Of a stretch of 56,992 bases of DNA, positions 9,599 through 18,240 are shown piece after piece (positions within the stretch are counted from its first letter, which is position 1; each line of letters starts with the position of its first letter). The DNA is from Streptomyces sp. SA15 (GTDB lineage Bacteria > Actinomycetota > Actinomycetes > Streptomycetales > Streptomycetaceae), in contig NZ_NTGE01000045.1 of NCBI RefSeq assembly GCF_002291145.1, forward strand, positions 1 to 56,992. The letters are read 5' to 3'. Below the pieces are notes generated by a model. That model was given only the letters and a program-made list of their open reading frames with translations, searched no databases and had not been told where the DNA came from. A program made the translations under genes and the position numbers.

Positions 9599-10795
9599 CT
9601 ACGCCCGCAGATGACGCTGCGCCGCGATCTTCGACGACAGGCTGTAGATGTCGATGAAGCCCTTGGCCGCGGCCTGGTCGAAGGTGTCGCCGGTGTCGTA
9701 GGTGGCGAGGTTGAAGTCGTACAGCGACGACTGGGAGCGCCGGCCGGTGACGACCGCGCGGCCGCCGTGCAGGGTCATCCGGATGTCGCCGGAGACGTGC
9801 TGGTTGGCCTCGTCGATGAAGCCCTCCAGAGCCCGCTTGAGCGGGGAGAACCACTGGCCGTCGTAGACCAGTTCGCCCCAGCGCTGCTCGACCTGCCGCT
9901 TGTAGCGGGCCAGTTCGCGCTCGACGGTGACGTTCTCCAGCTCCTGGTGGGCGGTGATGAGGGCGATGGCGCCCGGAGCCTCGTAGACCTCGCGGGACTT
10001 GATGCCGACCAGGCGGTCCTCGACCATGTCGATCCGGCCGATGCCCTGGGCGCCGGCGCGCTCGTTGAGCTGCTGGATCGCCTGGAGCACGGTGACGGGC
10101 TTGCCGTCGATGGCGACCGGGACGCCCTCCTTGAAGGTGATGATCACCTCGTCGGCGTCGCGCGGGGTGGCCGGGTTCTGGGTGTACTCGTAGATGTCCT
10201 CGATCGGGGCGTTCCAGATGTCCTCGAGGAAGCCGGTTTCGACGGCGCGCCCGAAGACGTTCTGGTCGATGGAGTACGGGGACTTCTTGGTGGTCGCGAT
10301 CGGGAGGTTCTTCTCCTCGCAGAACGCGATGGCCTTGTCGCGGGTCATCGCGTAGTCGCGGACCGGGGCGATGCACTTGAGGTCGGGGGCGAGGGCGACG
10401 ATGCCGGCCTCGAAGCGGACCTGGTCGTTGCCCTTGCCGGTGCAGCCGTGGGCGACGGTCGTGGCGCCGTGCTTCTTGGCGGCGGCGACGAGGTGCTTGA
10501 CGATCGTCGGGCGGGAGAGCGCGGAGACCAGCGGGTAGCGGTCCATGTAGAGGGCGTTGGCCTTGATCGCCGGGAGGCAGTACTCGTCGGCGAACTCGTC
10601 CTTGGCGTCCGCGACCTCGGCCTCGACGGCGCCGCAGGCGAGGGCGCGCTTGCGGATGACGTCCAGGTCCTCGCCGCCCTGGCCGACGTCGACCGCGACG
10701 GCGATGACCTCGGCGCCCGTCTCCTCGGCGATCCAGCCGATGGCGACGGAGGTGTCCAGTCCGCCCGAGTAGGCGAGTACGACGCGCTCGGTCAC
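9599..10795 (-). CDS. argG: Argininosuccinate synthase
   Basis: This 398-residue enzyme joins citrulline and aspartate with ATP to make argininosuccinate. The N-terminal ATP pyrophosphatase loop [10 protein letters not shown] is present, followed by the conserved [12 protein letters not shown] segment. It starts at GTG (10795) with AGGAGA upstream. Tandem ARG boxes at 10830-10863 show ArgR control. argG sits next to argH but is 5.7 kb away from argCJBDR. Confidence 0.97.
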   Translation of the reverse strand: MTERVVLAYSGGLDTSVAIGWIAEETGAEVIAVAVDVGQGGEDLDVIRKRALACGAVEAEVADAKDEFADEYCLPAIKANALYMDRYPLVSALSRPTIVKHLVAAAKKHGATTVAHGCTGKGNDQVRFEAGIVALAPDLKCIAPVRDYAMTRDKAIAFCEEKNLPIATTKKSPYSIDQNVFGRAVETGFLEDIWNAPIEDIYEYTQNPATPRDADEVIITFKEGVPVAIDGKPVTVLQAIQQLNERAGAQGIGRIDMVEDRLVGIKSREVYEAPGAIALITAHQELENVTVERELARYKRQVEQRWGELVYDGQWFSPLKRALEGFIDEANQHVSGDIRMTLHGGRAVVTGRRSQSSLYDFNLATYDTGDTFDQAAAKGFIDIYSLSSKIAAQRHLRA

Positions 10796-10829
10796 GGGTT
10801 TCTCCTACCTCACAGTGCGTTCGCTGGCG

Positions 10830-10863
10830 TGCATGAGTATGCAGGAGTCTGCATGATTCGTCA
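10830..10863. promoter_or_regulatory. Tandem ARG boxes upstream of argG
   Basis: TGCAT-GAGT-ATGCA lies at 10830-10843 and a second, weaker TGCAT-N4 half-match at 10850-10863. Their centres are 20 bp apart. This is the paired-box arrangement bound by an ArgR hexamer. They lie 35 bases before the argG GTG and share their pattern with the boxes before argC at 21338-21371. Confidence 0.85.
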
Positions 10864-10997
10864 ATCGAGATCCCGGGTGCGGGAAATTTGAAGATCCTTT
10901 GAACGCGAGAAACCGCTTGCCCGTATCTCACGCCGAACGCAGGCGCCGCGTTTGTCAACCACGACCACGACACCCCTGACCCGAGTGAGGCATCCGC

Positions 10998-11861
10998 ATG
11001 TCCAGGGCTCTTCCGAAGTACAACAAGCGTCGCGTCGCGTTCATCGGCGGCGCTGCCGCGGTGGCGCTGTCCGGCGCGGTCATCGCCGGCTCCGCCCTCG
11101 CCGGGCAGACCTCCGGGACCTCCGGGACCTCCGGGACCTCCAAGAACAACGGGAACAGCGCGCGGACACTGGCGGGCCCCGGCACGATCACCTGCCCGGA
11201 CGTGAAGTCGAAGCTGCCGGCGGTCCCGGCCTCCGCCAAGGCCGAGGTCGACCGCAACCTCACCCTCCTCAACACCCAGATCCAGGAAGCCAACAAGCGC
11301 CTCGTCGAAACGGTCGGCCAGGGCGGCCCCAACTTCGTCCAGAACGCCATCCTCGGCCCCCTCAAGGACAAGCGCGTCGCCACCGTCAACCGCATCGCCA
11401 CCGCCATCGGCCGCACCGCCGCCAAGCCGCAGGGCCTGGACTCCCTGGCCGCCTGCACGCTCAACGCGAGCGGGACCAACGCGGGTGGCGGCCAGAACGC
11501 CGGCCAGGCCACCCCCAAGGCGACCCCCAAGCCGCAGGCCGGCGGAAACACGGGCAACGCCGGGGCGGTCGGCACCATCACGTGCCCCGACGTCAAGTCG
11601 AAGCTGCCCGCGGTCCCCGCCTCCGCCAAGGCCGAGGTCGACCGCAACCTCACCCTCCTCAACACCCAGATCCAGGAAGCCAACAAGCGCCTCGTCGAAA
11701 CGGTCGGCCAGGGCGGCCCCAACTTCGTCCAGAACGCCATCCTCGGCCCCCTCAAGGACAAGCGCGTCGCCACCGTCAACCGCATCGCCACCGCCATCGG
11801 CCGCACCGCCGCCAAGCCGCAGGGCCTGGACTCCCTGGCCGCCTGCACGCTCACCAAGTGA
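10998..11861 (+). CDS. Secreted protein with two nearly identical domains
   Basis: This 287-residue protein has a Sec signal peptide (basic start, hydrophobic 13-34, likely cut after SALA) and a short GTS repeat. Two copies of a domain of about 94 residues follow, joined by a Gly/Thr/Lys/Pro linker. Each domain starts with GTITCPDVKSKLP and ends with LAACTL, with one Cys near each end that could form a disulfide. The middle is predicted helical. I do not recognise the family. A GTGAGG site precedes the ATG. It is followed by a strong hairpin, so it is monocistronic. The two domain copies are almost identical at the DNA level (see the repeat entry). Confidence 0.88.
   Translation: MSRALPKYNKRRVAFIGGAAAVALSGAVIAGSALAGQTSGTSGTSGTSKNNGNSARTLAGPGTITCPDVKSKLPAVPASAKAEVDRNLTLLNTQIQEANKRLVETVGQGGPNFVQNAILGPLKDKRVATVNRIATAIGRTAAKPQGLDSLAACTLNASGTNAGGGQNAGQATPKATPKPQAGGNTGNAGAVGTITCPDVKSKLPAVPASAKAEVDRNLTLLNTQIQEANKRLVETVGQGGPNFVQNAILGPLKDKRVATVNRIATAIGRTAAKPQGLDSLAACTLTK
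11181..11853 (+). repeat. In-frame duplication inside the secreted protein gene
   Basis: 11181-11463 and 11571-11853 are copies with a 390-bp offset (130 codons). From 11229 to 11463 the two are identical over 235 bp. The first 48 bp differ at six positions, all synonymous. This uneven divergence suggests a recent duplication, or gene conversion of an older one. Confidence 0.95.
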
Positions 11862-11874
11862 GGTGACAGGCGCT

Positions 11875-11911
11875 GTGGCCGCCCCGTGTGAGCGCCGGCC
11901 GGGGCGGCCAC
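11875..11911 (+). terminator. Hairpin after the secreted protein gene
   Basis: A 12-bp perfect stem, GTGGCCGCCCCG (11875-11886) with CGGGGCGGCCAC (11900-11911), begins 13 bases after the stop codon. There is no T-run, which is usual in Streptomyces. Confidence 0.8.
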
Positions 11912-11930
11912 GGACGTCTCGACGGAAGCG

Positions 11931-11990
11931 GACGTCGAAGCGGACGTCGAAGCGGACGTCGAAGCGGACGTCGAAGCGGACGTCGAAGAC
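11931..11990. repeat. 12-bp tandem repeat GACGTCGAAGCG
   Basis: Four perfect copies and a fifth with 10 of 12 matches lie between the terminator hairpin and the next promoter. Each unit contains the palindrome GACGTC, so the array gives palindromes spaced 12 bp apart. It is not part of any credible gene. Confidence 0.9.
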
Positions 11991-12006
11991 GGACCTCGCG
12001 ATTCCT

Positions 12007-12035
12007 TAGACAACCGAAAGACTTGCCCTCATAAT
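12007..12035 (+). promoter_or_regulatory. Sigma70-type promoter for a leaderless transcript
   Basis: TAGACA (12007-12012) and CATAAT (12030-12035) are separated by 17 bp. Each matches the vegetative consensus at five of six positions. The ATG of the next gene starts only eight bases after the -10 and no ribosome site is present, so translation probably starts at the 5' end of the mRNA. Confidence 0.75.
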
Positions 12036-12043
12036 CATTAGAC

Positions 12044-12631
12044 ATGGGAAAGACTTATGAGCGCATAGACGGCCGGCTCCGCACGTTCATCGAGGAACAG
12101 CCCCTCTTCTTCACCGCGACGGCTCCCCTGTCCGAGGACGGCACGGTGAACCTCTCCCCCAAGGGCCTCAAGGGCTCCTTCGTGATCCTCGACGAGCTCA
12201 CCGTGGCCTACCTCGACTTCGCCGGGTCCACCGCGGAGACGATCGCGCACCTGCGGGAGAACGGCCGTATCACCCTCATGTGGTGCGCCTTCCAGGGCCC
12301 GCCGAACATCGTCCGCGTGCACGGCCGCGGCGAGCCGGTCTTCCGCGACGACCCGCGCTTCCCCGAACTGCTCGGTCGCTTCCCGGACATCGACCCCACC
12401 GCGCACGGGCTGCGCGCCATCATCGTCGTCCGGGCCGAACTCGTCCGTGACTCCTGCGGTTTCGCGGTGCCCTACATGTCGTACGAGGCGGACCGCGAAC
12501 TGCACGCCAAGCGCTTCGCGCGCGAGGACGACGACTCGCTCAGCGCGTACTTCACCAAGAAGGACCACGTCGCCACCAGCCTGGATGGCCTACCCGGGCT
12601 GCCGTTGCCGCTTCCGCCGTCTACCGTCTGA
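12044..12631 (+). CDS. Pyridoxamine 5'-phosphate oxidase family protein
   Basis: This 195-residue protein has the FMN-binding split-barrel fold of the PNPOx-related family (N-terminal half with LSPKGLKGSFVILDE and a GRITLMWCAFQGPP segment). Members reduce or bind flavins, F420 or haem-like ligands; the substrate is not predictable. The start at 12044 has no ribosome site and follows a good promoter by eight bases, so the mRNA is probably leaderless. The transpeptidase gene follows three bases after its stop. Confidence 0.85.
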   Translation: MGKTYERIDGRLRTFIEEQPLFFTATAPLSEDGTVNLSPKGLKGSFVILDELTVAYLDFAGSTAETIAHLRENGRITLMWCAFQGPPNIVRVHGRGEPVFRDDPRFPELLGRFPDIDPTAHGLRAIIVVRAELVRDSCGFAVPYMSYEADRELHAKRFAREDDDSLSAYFTKKDHVATSLDGLPGLPLPLPPSTV

Positions 12632-12634
12632 GGC

Positions 12635-13330
12635 ATGCGCCCCGCTGTCGTCGCCACCCTGGTGTCCGCGTGCCCGCTCGTGCTCGGTACCGCGGCCGCC
12701 GACGGCCCGCTGCCCGCGCGGATGGCGGACACGGGCGGCGGCAGACAGCTGATCACGGCCGTGGCCGCGATGGCCGGCTCGACGTCCGGCACCGTGACCT
12801 GGTGGGACCGGCGGGACGGGCGGTGGGTCAAGGCCGGTTCGGCCGCCGCCCGCTTCGGAGCGAAGGGCCTCGTCGCGGGCACCTCGCGGAAGCAGGGCAC
12901 GAACACGACTCCGACCGGGCTGTACGACCTGCCGTACGCCTTCGGCATCAAGGCGGCGCCGCGCGGGACGGCGTACAAATACCGGCTCGTGCGCGAGAAC
13001 TCCTGGTGGTGCCAGGACAAGGACTCGCGGTCCTACAACCGCTGGACGGAACCCCGCGCCGCCGACTGCCGGGCCGCCCACGCCGAGCACCTGATCTCCT
13101 ACGGCACGCAGTACGCGTACGCGCTCGTCATCGGCTTCAACTACGAGCGCCCTGTGCGGAGTCGGGGCGCCGGCATCTTCCTGCATGTCAACGGGCGCGG
13201 GGCGACAGCCGGTTGTGTGTCGGTGTCGGCGGACGCCATGCGGCGGATCCTCAAGTGGGCCGATCCGGAGCGGAATCCGCACCTCGCGATCGGAACGGCG
13301 AGCGGGCCGACGGCGATCACCCGGTACTGA
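12635..13330 (+). CDS. Secreted L,D-transpeptidase (YkuD fold)
   Basis: This 231-residue exported protein has an N-terminal signal (about residues 1-22). Its YkuD catalytic motif is HVNGRGATAGCVSVS, with H184 and nucleophile C194. Such enzymes make 3-3 cross-links in peptidoglycan or attach proteins to it. The motif has RGATAG in place of the common short spacer, as in the Streptomyces subgroup annotated as L,D-transpeptidase-like. It starts three bases after the flavin-fold gene, so the two are probably co-transcribed. Confidence 0.82.
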   Translation: MRPAVVATLVSACPLVLGTAAADGPLPARMADTGGGRQLITAVAAMAGSTSGTVTWWDRRDGRWVKAGSAAARFGAKGLVAGTSRKQGTNTTPTGLYDLPYAFGIKAAPRGTAYKYRLVRENSWWCQDKDSRSYNRWTEPRAADCRAAHAEHLISYGTQYAYALVIGFNYERPVRSRGAGIFLHVNGRGATAGCVSVSADAMRRILKWADPERNPHLAIGTASGPTAITRY

Positions 13331-13431
13331 ACGGCGCAGGAGTTCGTACGGCTGAACACACCGGCCTCCTCACACGTATCTCTGGGCCAAGGGACCACGC
13401 CACCCCCCTTGCTCCCGTTCCCGGAGGAACC

Positions 13432-14814
13432 GTGACCACCACGCTCGCAGGCGGCCGCGCCGCCCGCCGCCAGACGATGCGCCGCATCCGCCCGCGCCGC
13501 TCCCCTGCGACCATCCTGCTGATCGCCGTCTGGGCCGGCGCGGCCGGAGTGCTGTGGCTGTGGTGGGCCAATACCCCGTCCATCAGCGACAACAACGGCA
13601 AGATCCTCAACGCGGGCCGGATCACCGGTCTGCTCGCCGGCTATCTCATGGCCCTCGTGGTGCTCCAGATGGCCCGGGTGCCCGCGCTGGAACGCCGGGT
13701 CGGTTCCGACCGGGTGGCGCGCTGGCACGCGATGAGCGGTCGCTACACGCTCTGTCTGACCATCGCCCACGTCTTCCTGATCATGTGGGGCTACGCCCTC
13801 CAGGCCGGCAAGGGTCTCGGCGACATCGTCCAGCAGACCATCGACTCCATCAACCAGCTGCCGGACATGGGCAAGGCCGCCATCGGCACCGGTCTGCTGT
13901 TCTTCATCGGCCTGCTCTCGATCGGCCCGGTCCGCCGCAGGATTCCGTACGACACCTGGTACCACGTGCACCTGCTGACGTACGCGGCGGTGTTCCTGAC
14001 CTTCTGGCACCAGCTGACCACCGGCAACGACTTCGCCGTCGAGCCGGCCGCGAAGACCGTCTGGTACGGGCTGTACGGCTCGGTGACAGCGCTGGTGATC
14101 TGGTACCGGATCCTCACCCCGATCCGGCTGAACCTGCGGCACCGGATGCGTGTCGAGGCGGTCATCGAGGAGACGCCGGGCATCGTGTCGGTACTGATCG
14201 GCGGGAAGAAGCTGCACCGGATGGGCGCGGAGGCGGGTCAGTTCTTCCGCTGGCGGTTCCTGGCGCCGGGCATGCGGTTCAGCTCCCACCCGTACTCGCT
14301 GTCGGCGGCACCGCGCCCCGACATGCTGCGGATCACGGTGAAGGCGATCGGCGACCACAGCGAACGGCTGCGCGAGCTGACGCCCGGCACCAAGGTGTGG
14401 GCCGAGGGCCCGTACGGCGCGCTCACCGCCGCCCGCCGCAGCCGCGGCAAGGTGCTGCTGGTCGCGGGCGGCGTCGGCATCACCCCGATGCGGGCGCTGT
14501 TCGAGACGCTGCCCGGCGCGTCCGGCGACATCACCCTGCTCTACCGGGCCAACAGCACCCAGGACCTGGCGCTGTGGGACGAGTTGGCCGCCATCGCCGA
14601 CGAGCGCGGTGCCCGGCTGATGTACGCGGTCAACAGCCCGGACGGGGAGCGCCCGGACATCTCCGCGGAGCGGCTGCGGCAGAAGCTGCCCGACATCGAC
14701 AAGCACGACGTCTTCCTGTGCGGGCCGCCCGGGTTCGCACAGTCCGTGTACGAAGCACTGCGCGGCGCGGGTGTGCCCGCCCGCCGCATCCATCACGAGT
14801 CGTTCGAGATGTGA
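13432..14814 (+). CDS. Membrane ferric-reductase-like flavohaem oxidoreductase
   Basis: This 460-residue protein has a membrane ferric-reductase domain of six helices (about 25-230) with histidines H99, H113, H178/H180 and H193 placed to ligate two haems. An FAD domain follows (HPYSLS at 286-291), then an NAD(P) domain (GGVGITP at 346-352 and CGPPGF near 430). There is no 2Fe-2S domain. It should move electrons from cytoplasmic NAD(P)H across the membrane. I chose the GTG at 13432, preceded by GGAGGAACC; a frame reaching back to 12670 is a shadow of the transpeptidase gene. It heads the cassette with the FMN carrier and ApbE. Confidence 0.92.
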   Translation: MTTTLAGGRAARRQTMRRIRPRRSPATILLIAVWAGAAGVLWLWWANTPSISDNNGKILNAGRITGLLAGYLMALVVLQMARVPALERRVGSDRVARWHAMSGRYTLCLTIAHVFLIMWGYALQAGKGLGDIVQQTIDSINQLPDMGKAAIGTGLLFFIGLLSIGPVRRRIPYDTWYHVHLLTYAAVFLTFWHQLTTGNDFAVEPAAKTVWYGLYGSVTALVIWYRILTPIRLNLRHRMRVEAVIEETPGIVSVLIGGKKLHRMGAEAGQFFRWRFLAPGMRFSSHPYSLSAAPRPDMLRITVKAIGDHSERLRELTPGTKVWAEGPYGALTAARRSRGKVLLVAGGVGITPMRALFETLPGASGDITLLYRANSTQDLALWDELAAIADERGARLMYAVNSPDGERPDISAERLRQKLPDIDKHDVFLCGPPGFAQSVYEALRGAGVPARRIHHESFEM

Positions 14815-14842
14815 GCGACGGGATTCAGGAGCTGTTGAAGCG

Positions 14843-15622
14843 ATGAGGAAGAGTCACCCCATCCGACGTGTCGTGCTCGCGACCGCCGCCACCGTCTCAG
14901 GTGTCGTGCTGCTGCTGTCGCTGAAGCCGTCGTCCGACCCGGCGTCGGCGGCGGGCGGAGCCGCGAACCAGCCACCGGCGCAGGAGCAGGTGCAGGGCGG
15001 CGCCCAGCCCGCCGGGAGCGGCTCGGTCACCGGGGACGCGGCCCAGACGCAGTACGGCGCCGTCCAGGTCCGGCTGACCGTCGCGGGCGGAAAGATCACC
15101 AAGGCCGAGACGGTCCAGGCGCCCAAGGGCGGCAAGAGCGACCAGATCACCGCCGATGCCGTACCCAAGCTGAACCAGGCGGCGGTCGCCGCACAGAGCG
15201 CTCAGATCGACGCGGTCTCCGGAGCCACGTACACCAGCGCCGGCTACCAGCAGTCCCTGCAGTCGGCCGTGGACAAGGCGAAGGCCGCGGGCGGGTCGGG
15301 GGCGTCCCAGGACCAGGGTTCGGGCTCGGGCTCGGGCAACGCCCAGGCCGCCCGTACCGTCACCGGCTCCGTCTCCCAGACCCAGTACGGTCCGGTCCAG
15401 GTCCGTATCACGGTCAGCGGCGGGAAGATCACCCAGGCCGAGGCGGTCCAGGCACCCAAGGGCGGGGAGAGCGACCAGAAGACGGCCCTGTCCATACCCA
15501 AGCTGAACCAGGCGGCCGTGGCGGCCGGCAGCGCGGACATCGACTCGGTCTCCGGGGCCACGTACACCAGCAACGGGTACAAGGAATCGCTGCAGTCCGC
15601 CCTGGACCAGGCCGGTGGCTGA
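14843..15622 (+). CDS. Exported double FMN-binding domain electron carrier
   Basis: This 259-residue protein has an N-terminal export or anchor helix (about 8-27) and a low-complexity linker. Two FMN-bind domains follow, each with the flavinylation motif D-x-V-S-G-A-T: D123 to T129 and D234 to T240. The second threonine in each is the expected site of covalent FMN attachment by ApbE. The domains are 111 residues apart and alike throughout, so they arose by duplication. A Gly/Ser linker at 148-168 joins them. It lies 28 bases after the reductase gene and overlaps apbE, so it should accept electrons from the membrane reductase outside the cell. Confidence 0.9.
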   Translation: MRKSHPIRRVVLATAATVSGVVLLLSLKPSSDPASAAGGAANQPPAQEQVQGGAQPAGSGSVTGDAAQTQYGAVQVRLTVAGGKITKAETVQAPKGGKSDQITADAVPKLNQAAVAAQSAQIDAVSGATYTSAGYQQSLQSAVDKAKAAGGSGASQDQGSGSGSGNAQAARTVTGSVSQTQYGPVQVRITVSGGKITQAEAVQAPKGGESDQKTALSIPKLNQAAVAAGSADIDSVSGATYTSNGYKESLQSALDQAGG

Positions 15623-16415
15623 CACGGTGGCCGATTCGGCACAAGCTCCCGCCGCGGTACGTCATGCGGAGGAGGTCATGGGGACGGTCTTCTCCTTCGA
15701 CGTCCGCGGCGGGGATCCCGACGCGATACAGGCGGCCCTGCGGCAGGCCGTCGCCGACCTGCACCGGGTCGACGAGGTGTTCAGCACCTACCGCGAGCAC
15801 AGCCAGGTCTCCCGGCTTGCCCGCGGTGAACTGACCGTGGAGGAGTGCGATCCCCTGGTCGCCGAGGCGCTCGAACTGGGCGCCGAGGCGGAGCGCACGA
15901 GCGACGGCTGGTTCAGCATGCGCTACGAGGGCCGCCTCGACCCGACCGGCATCGTCAAGGGCTGGGCCGCCGAACGGGCGGCACGGCGGCTGGCGGAGGC
16001 CGGGGCGAGCGGAGTGAGCGTCAACGGCGGCGGAGACGTGCAACTGCTGGGCGCGCCCGGGGCGCAGCGGCCGTGGCGGGTGGGGGTGTCGGACCCGTTG
16101 CGTCCGGGCGGACTGGCGGCGGTGATCTCGGCGGCGGGCGTCGACGAACTGGCGGTCGCCACGTCGGGTACGGCCGAGCGGGGCACGCATATCGTGGATC
16201 CCCGGACCGGCCGTTCGGCGGTCACCGACCTCGTGGCCGTAACCGTAGTGGCACCCCAACTGACGTGGGCGGACTGCTGGGCGACGGCAGCGTTCGCGAT
16301 GGGGTCACGGGAGGGCCTGCGCTGGCTCGAGTCCCTGCCGGACGTGGAGGCGCTGCTGATCACGGCAGGGGACGAGGTCAGGTGTACAGGGGGCCTGGCA
16401 TCTCGACTGGGCTGA
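15615..16415 (+). CDS. apbE: FAD:protein FMN transferase
   Basis: This 266-residue ApbE moves FMN from FAD onto threonine of FMN-bind proteins. It carries MGTVFSFDV near 22-30, the FAD/Mg motif DPTGIVKGWA at 109-118, NGGGD at 137-141, and THIVDPRTG at 191-199. It is shorter than many ApbE proteins and lacks a signal peptide or lipobox, so it is predicted to be cytoplasmic unless exported in another way. The GTG start overlaps the end of the FMN-carrier gene by eight bases, giving tight coupling with its substrate. Confidence 0.92.
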   Translation: MADTVADSAQAPAAVRHAEEVMGTVFSFDVRGGDPDAIQAALRQAVADLHRVDEVFSTYREHSQVSRLARGELTVEECDPLVAEALELGAEAERTSDGWFSMRYEGRLDPTGIVKGWAAERAARRLAEAGASGVSVNGGGDVQLLGAPGAQRPWRVGVSDPLRPGGLAAVISAAGVDELAVATSGTAERGTHIVDPRTGRSAVTDLVAVTVVAPQLTWADCWATAAFAMGSREGLRWLESLPDVEALLITAGDEVRCTGGLASRLG

Positions 16416-16425
16416 GTGGAGCTAC

Positions 16426-16476
16426 CCAGGGGCGCGGGGAACTGCGCGACAAGCCACAACGCACCCGCAGTCGGCA
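16426..16476. repeat. Streptomyces intergenic palindromic element, copy 2
   Basis: This is the inverted copy of the element at 8002-8050, containing GGGGCGCGGGGAACTGCGCG and then ACAAGCCACAAC. It sits between the converging apbE and argR genes, 11 bases past apbE and 21 before the argR stop, where it could serve as a shared terminator. Confidence 0.8.
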
Positions 16477-16496
16477 CACCACAGTCACCACCCCAT

Positions 16497-17033
16497 TCAG
16501 TGGCCGTTCTGAGCCAACCTCAACAAGTGATCCGCCAACGCCTGTCCCCCCACCGGATCCCGACTGATCAACAACAACGTGTCGTCACCAGCGATGGTCC
16601 CCAAAATGTCGTGCAGCTCGGCCTGATCAATCGCAGACGCAAGAAACTGCGCCGCCCCCGGAGGGGTCCGCAGAACCACGAGATTCGCCGAAGCCTCCGC
16701 GGAGATCAACAGCTCCGCGGACAGCCGCCGCATCCGCTCCTCCTTCGCCGACTCCCCCAACGGCGCACGAGGGGTCCGGAACCCCCCCTCGCTGGGCACC
16801 GCATAGATCAGGTCACCGTCGGTATTACGGATCTTCACCGCGTTCAGCTCGTCCAGATCCCGGGAGAGCGTCGCCTGAGTGACGCTCAACCCGTCGTCGG
16901 CAAGCAGCTTCGCCAACTGGCTCTGCGACCTCACCGGCTGCCGATTGAGGATGTCCACGATCCGGCGGTGCCGCGCGGTGCGGGTCTGCGGCACGGCAGG
17001 CCCCGCGGTCTCGTGATCCTGCGCCTGACTCAT
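16497..17033 (-). CDS. argR: Arginine repressor
   Basis: This 178-residue ArgR has an N-terminal winged helix (about 20-90, with [20 protein letters not shown]) and a C-terminal hexamerisation/arginine-binding domain with [14 protein letters not shown]. It binds the ARG boxes before argC and argG when arginine is plentiful. I chose the ATG at 17033 ([11 protein letters not shown]); the longer frame from 17123 overlaps argD and is not typical of the family. It is the last gene of argC-J-B-D-R, 19 bases after argD. Confidence 0.96.
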   Translation of the reverse strand: MSQAQDHETAGPAVPQTRTARHRRIVDILNRQPVRSQSQLAKLLADDGLSVTQATLSRDLDELNAVKIRNTDGDLIYAVPSEGGFRTPRAPLGESAKEERMRRLSAELLISAEASANLVVLRTPPGAAQFLASAIDQAELHDILGTIAGDDTLLLISRDPVGGQALADHLLRLAQNGH

Positions 17034-17052
17034 CGTCGTCTCATTCCCCGGA

Positions 17053-18240
17053 TCATCCGTCCCCCTTGGCCACGTCCAGGATGCCGGGCAGCGCCTGAAG
17101 AAGCGCGTCCACTTCGTCGTCACCGAGGTTCAGCGGCGGCATCAGCCGTACGACCTCGGGGGCGGGCGCGTTCACCAGGAACCCGGCGTCCTGAGCCGCC
17201 TGCTGCGCCTTCGGCGCCAGCGGCTCGGTGAGCACGATACCCAGGAGGAGGCCGGCGCCCCGGACATAATCGATCAACGGGTGACCGAGAGACTCGATTC
17301 CGTCGCGCAGCTTCTCGCTCTGCCGCTTGACGTTCTCCAGCAGGCCCTCGGCGGCGATGGTGTCGAGGACGGCGAGTCCGGCGGCGCAGGCGATCGGGTT
17401 GCCGCCGAAGGTCGTGCCGTGCTGGCCCGGCTGGAGCAGTTCGGCGGCCCGTCCGAAGGCGACGGTGGCGCCCAGCGGCAGTCCGCCGCCGAGCCCCTTG
17501 GCGAGCGTGACGACGTCGGGCAGGACGCCCTCGTGGGCCTGGTACTCGAACCAGTGCCCGGTCCGGCCGATCCCGGTCTGCACCTCGTCGAGGACGAGCA
17601 GCGAGCCGGTGGCGGCGGTGATGGCCCGGGCGGCCTTGAGGTAGCCGACCGGAGGCACGATCACCCCGTTCTCGCCCTGGATCGGCTCGATGACGACGAG
17701 GGCCGTGTCCTCGGTGACCGCGGCGGCCAGCGCCTGTGCGTCGCCGTACGGCACGTGGGTCACGTCGCCGGGCAGCGGCAGGAAGGGCTCCTGCTTGCCG
17801 GGCTGGCCGGTGAGCGCGAGGGCGCCCATGGTGCGGCCGTGGAAGCCGCCCTGGGTGGCGACCATGTGGGTCCGCCCGGTCAGCCGCCCGATCTTGAAGG
17901 CGCCCTCGTTGGCCTCGGCGCCCGAGTTGCAGAAGAACACCTTGCCGTCCCGGCCGAAGCGCTCCAGCAGCCGTTCGGCGAGCGCGACGGGCGGCTCGGC
18001 GATGAAGAGGTTGGAGACGTGGCCGAGGGAGGCGATCTGCTTGCTGACGGCCTCGACGACCGCGGGGTGGGCGTGGCCGAGCGCGTTGACCGCGATGCCG
18101 CCGACGAAGTCGACGTACTCCTTGCCGTCGGCGTCCCACAGCTTGGCGCCCTCGCCGCGCACGAGGGGCAGCCGCGGGGTGCCGTAGTTGTTCATGAGCG
18201 CGCCCTGCCACCGCTGGGTGAGCTCCTCATTGGCGGTCAT
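17053..18240 (-). CDS. argD: Acetylornithine aminotransferase
   Basis: This 395-residue class III PLP aminotransferase converts N-acetylglutamate semialdehyde to N-acetylornithine. [13 protein letters not shown] binds the PLP phosphate, [12 protein letters not shown] holds the PLP aspartate region, and the Schiff-base lysine is in TLAKGLGGG. It overlaps argB by four bases (ATGA). Confidence 0.96.
   Translation of the reverse strand: MTANEELTQRWQGALMNNYGTPRLPLVRGEGAKLWDADGKEYVDFVGGIAVNALGHAHPAVVEAVSKQIASLGHVSNLFIAEPPVALAERLLERFGRDGKVFFCNSGAEANEGAFKIGRLTGRTHMVATQGGFHGRTMGALALTGQPGKQEPFLPLPGDVTHVPYGDAQALAAAVTEDTALVVIEPIQGENGVIVPPVGYLKAARAITAATGSLLVLDEVQTGIGRTGHWFEYQAHEGVLPDVVTLAKGLGGGLPLGATVAFGRAAELLQPGQHGTTFGGNPIACAAGLAVLDTIAAEGLLENVKRQSEKLRDGIESLGHPLIDYVRGAGLLLGIVLTEPLAPKAQQAAQDAGFLVNAPAPEVVRLMPPLNLGDDEVDALLQALPGILDVAKGDG

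Noticed and set aside
11931..11990. CRISPR array
   Set aside because: The 12-bp units have no spacers; this is a simple tandem repeat.
17034..17123. Longer ArgR N-terminus
   Set aside because: It overlaps argD and departs from the conserved MSQAQDHE start.
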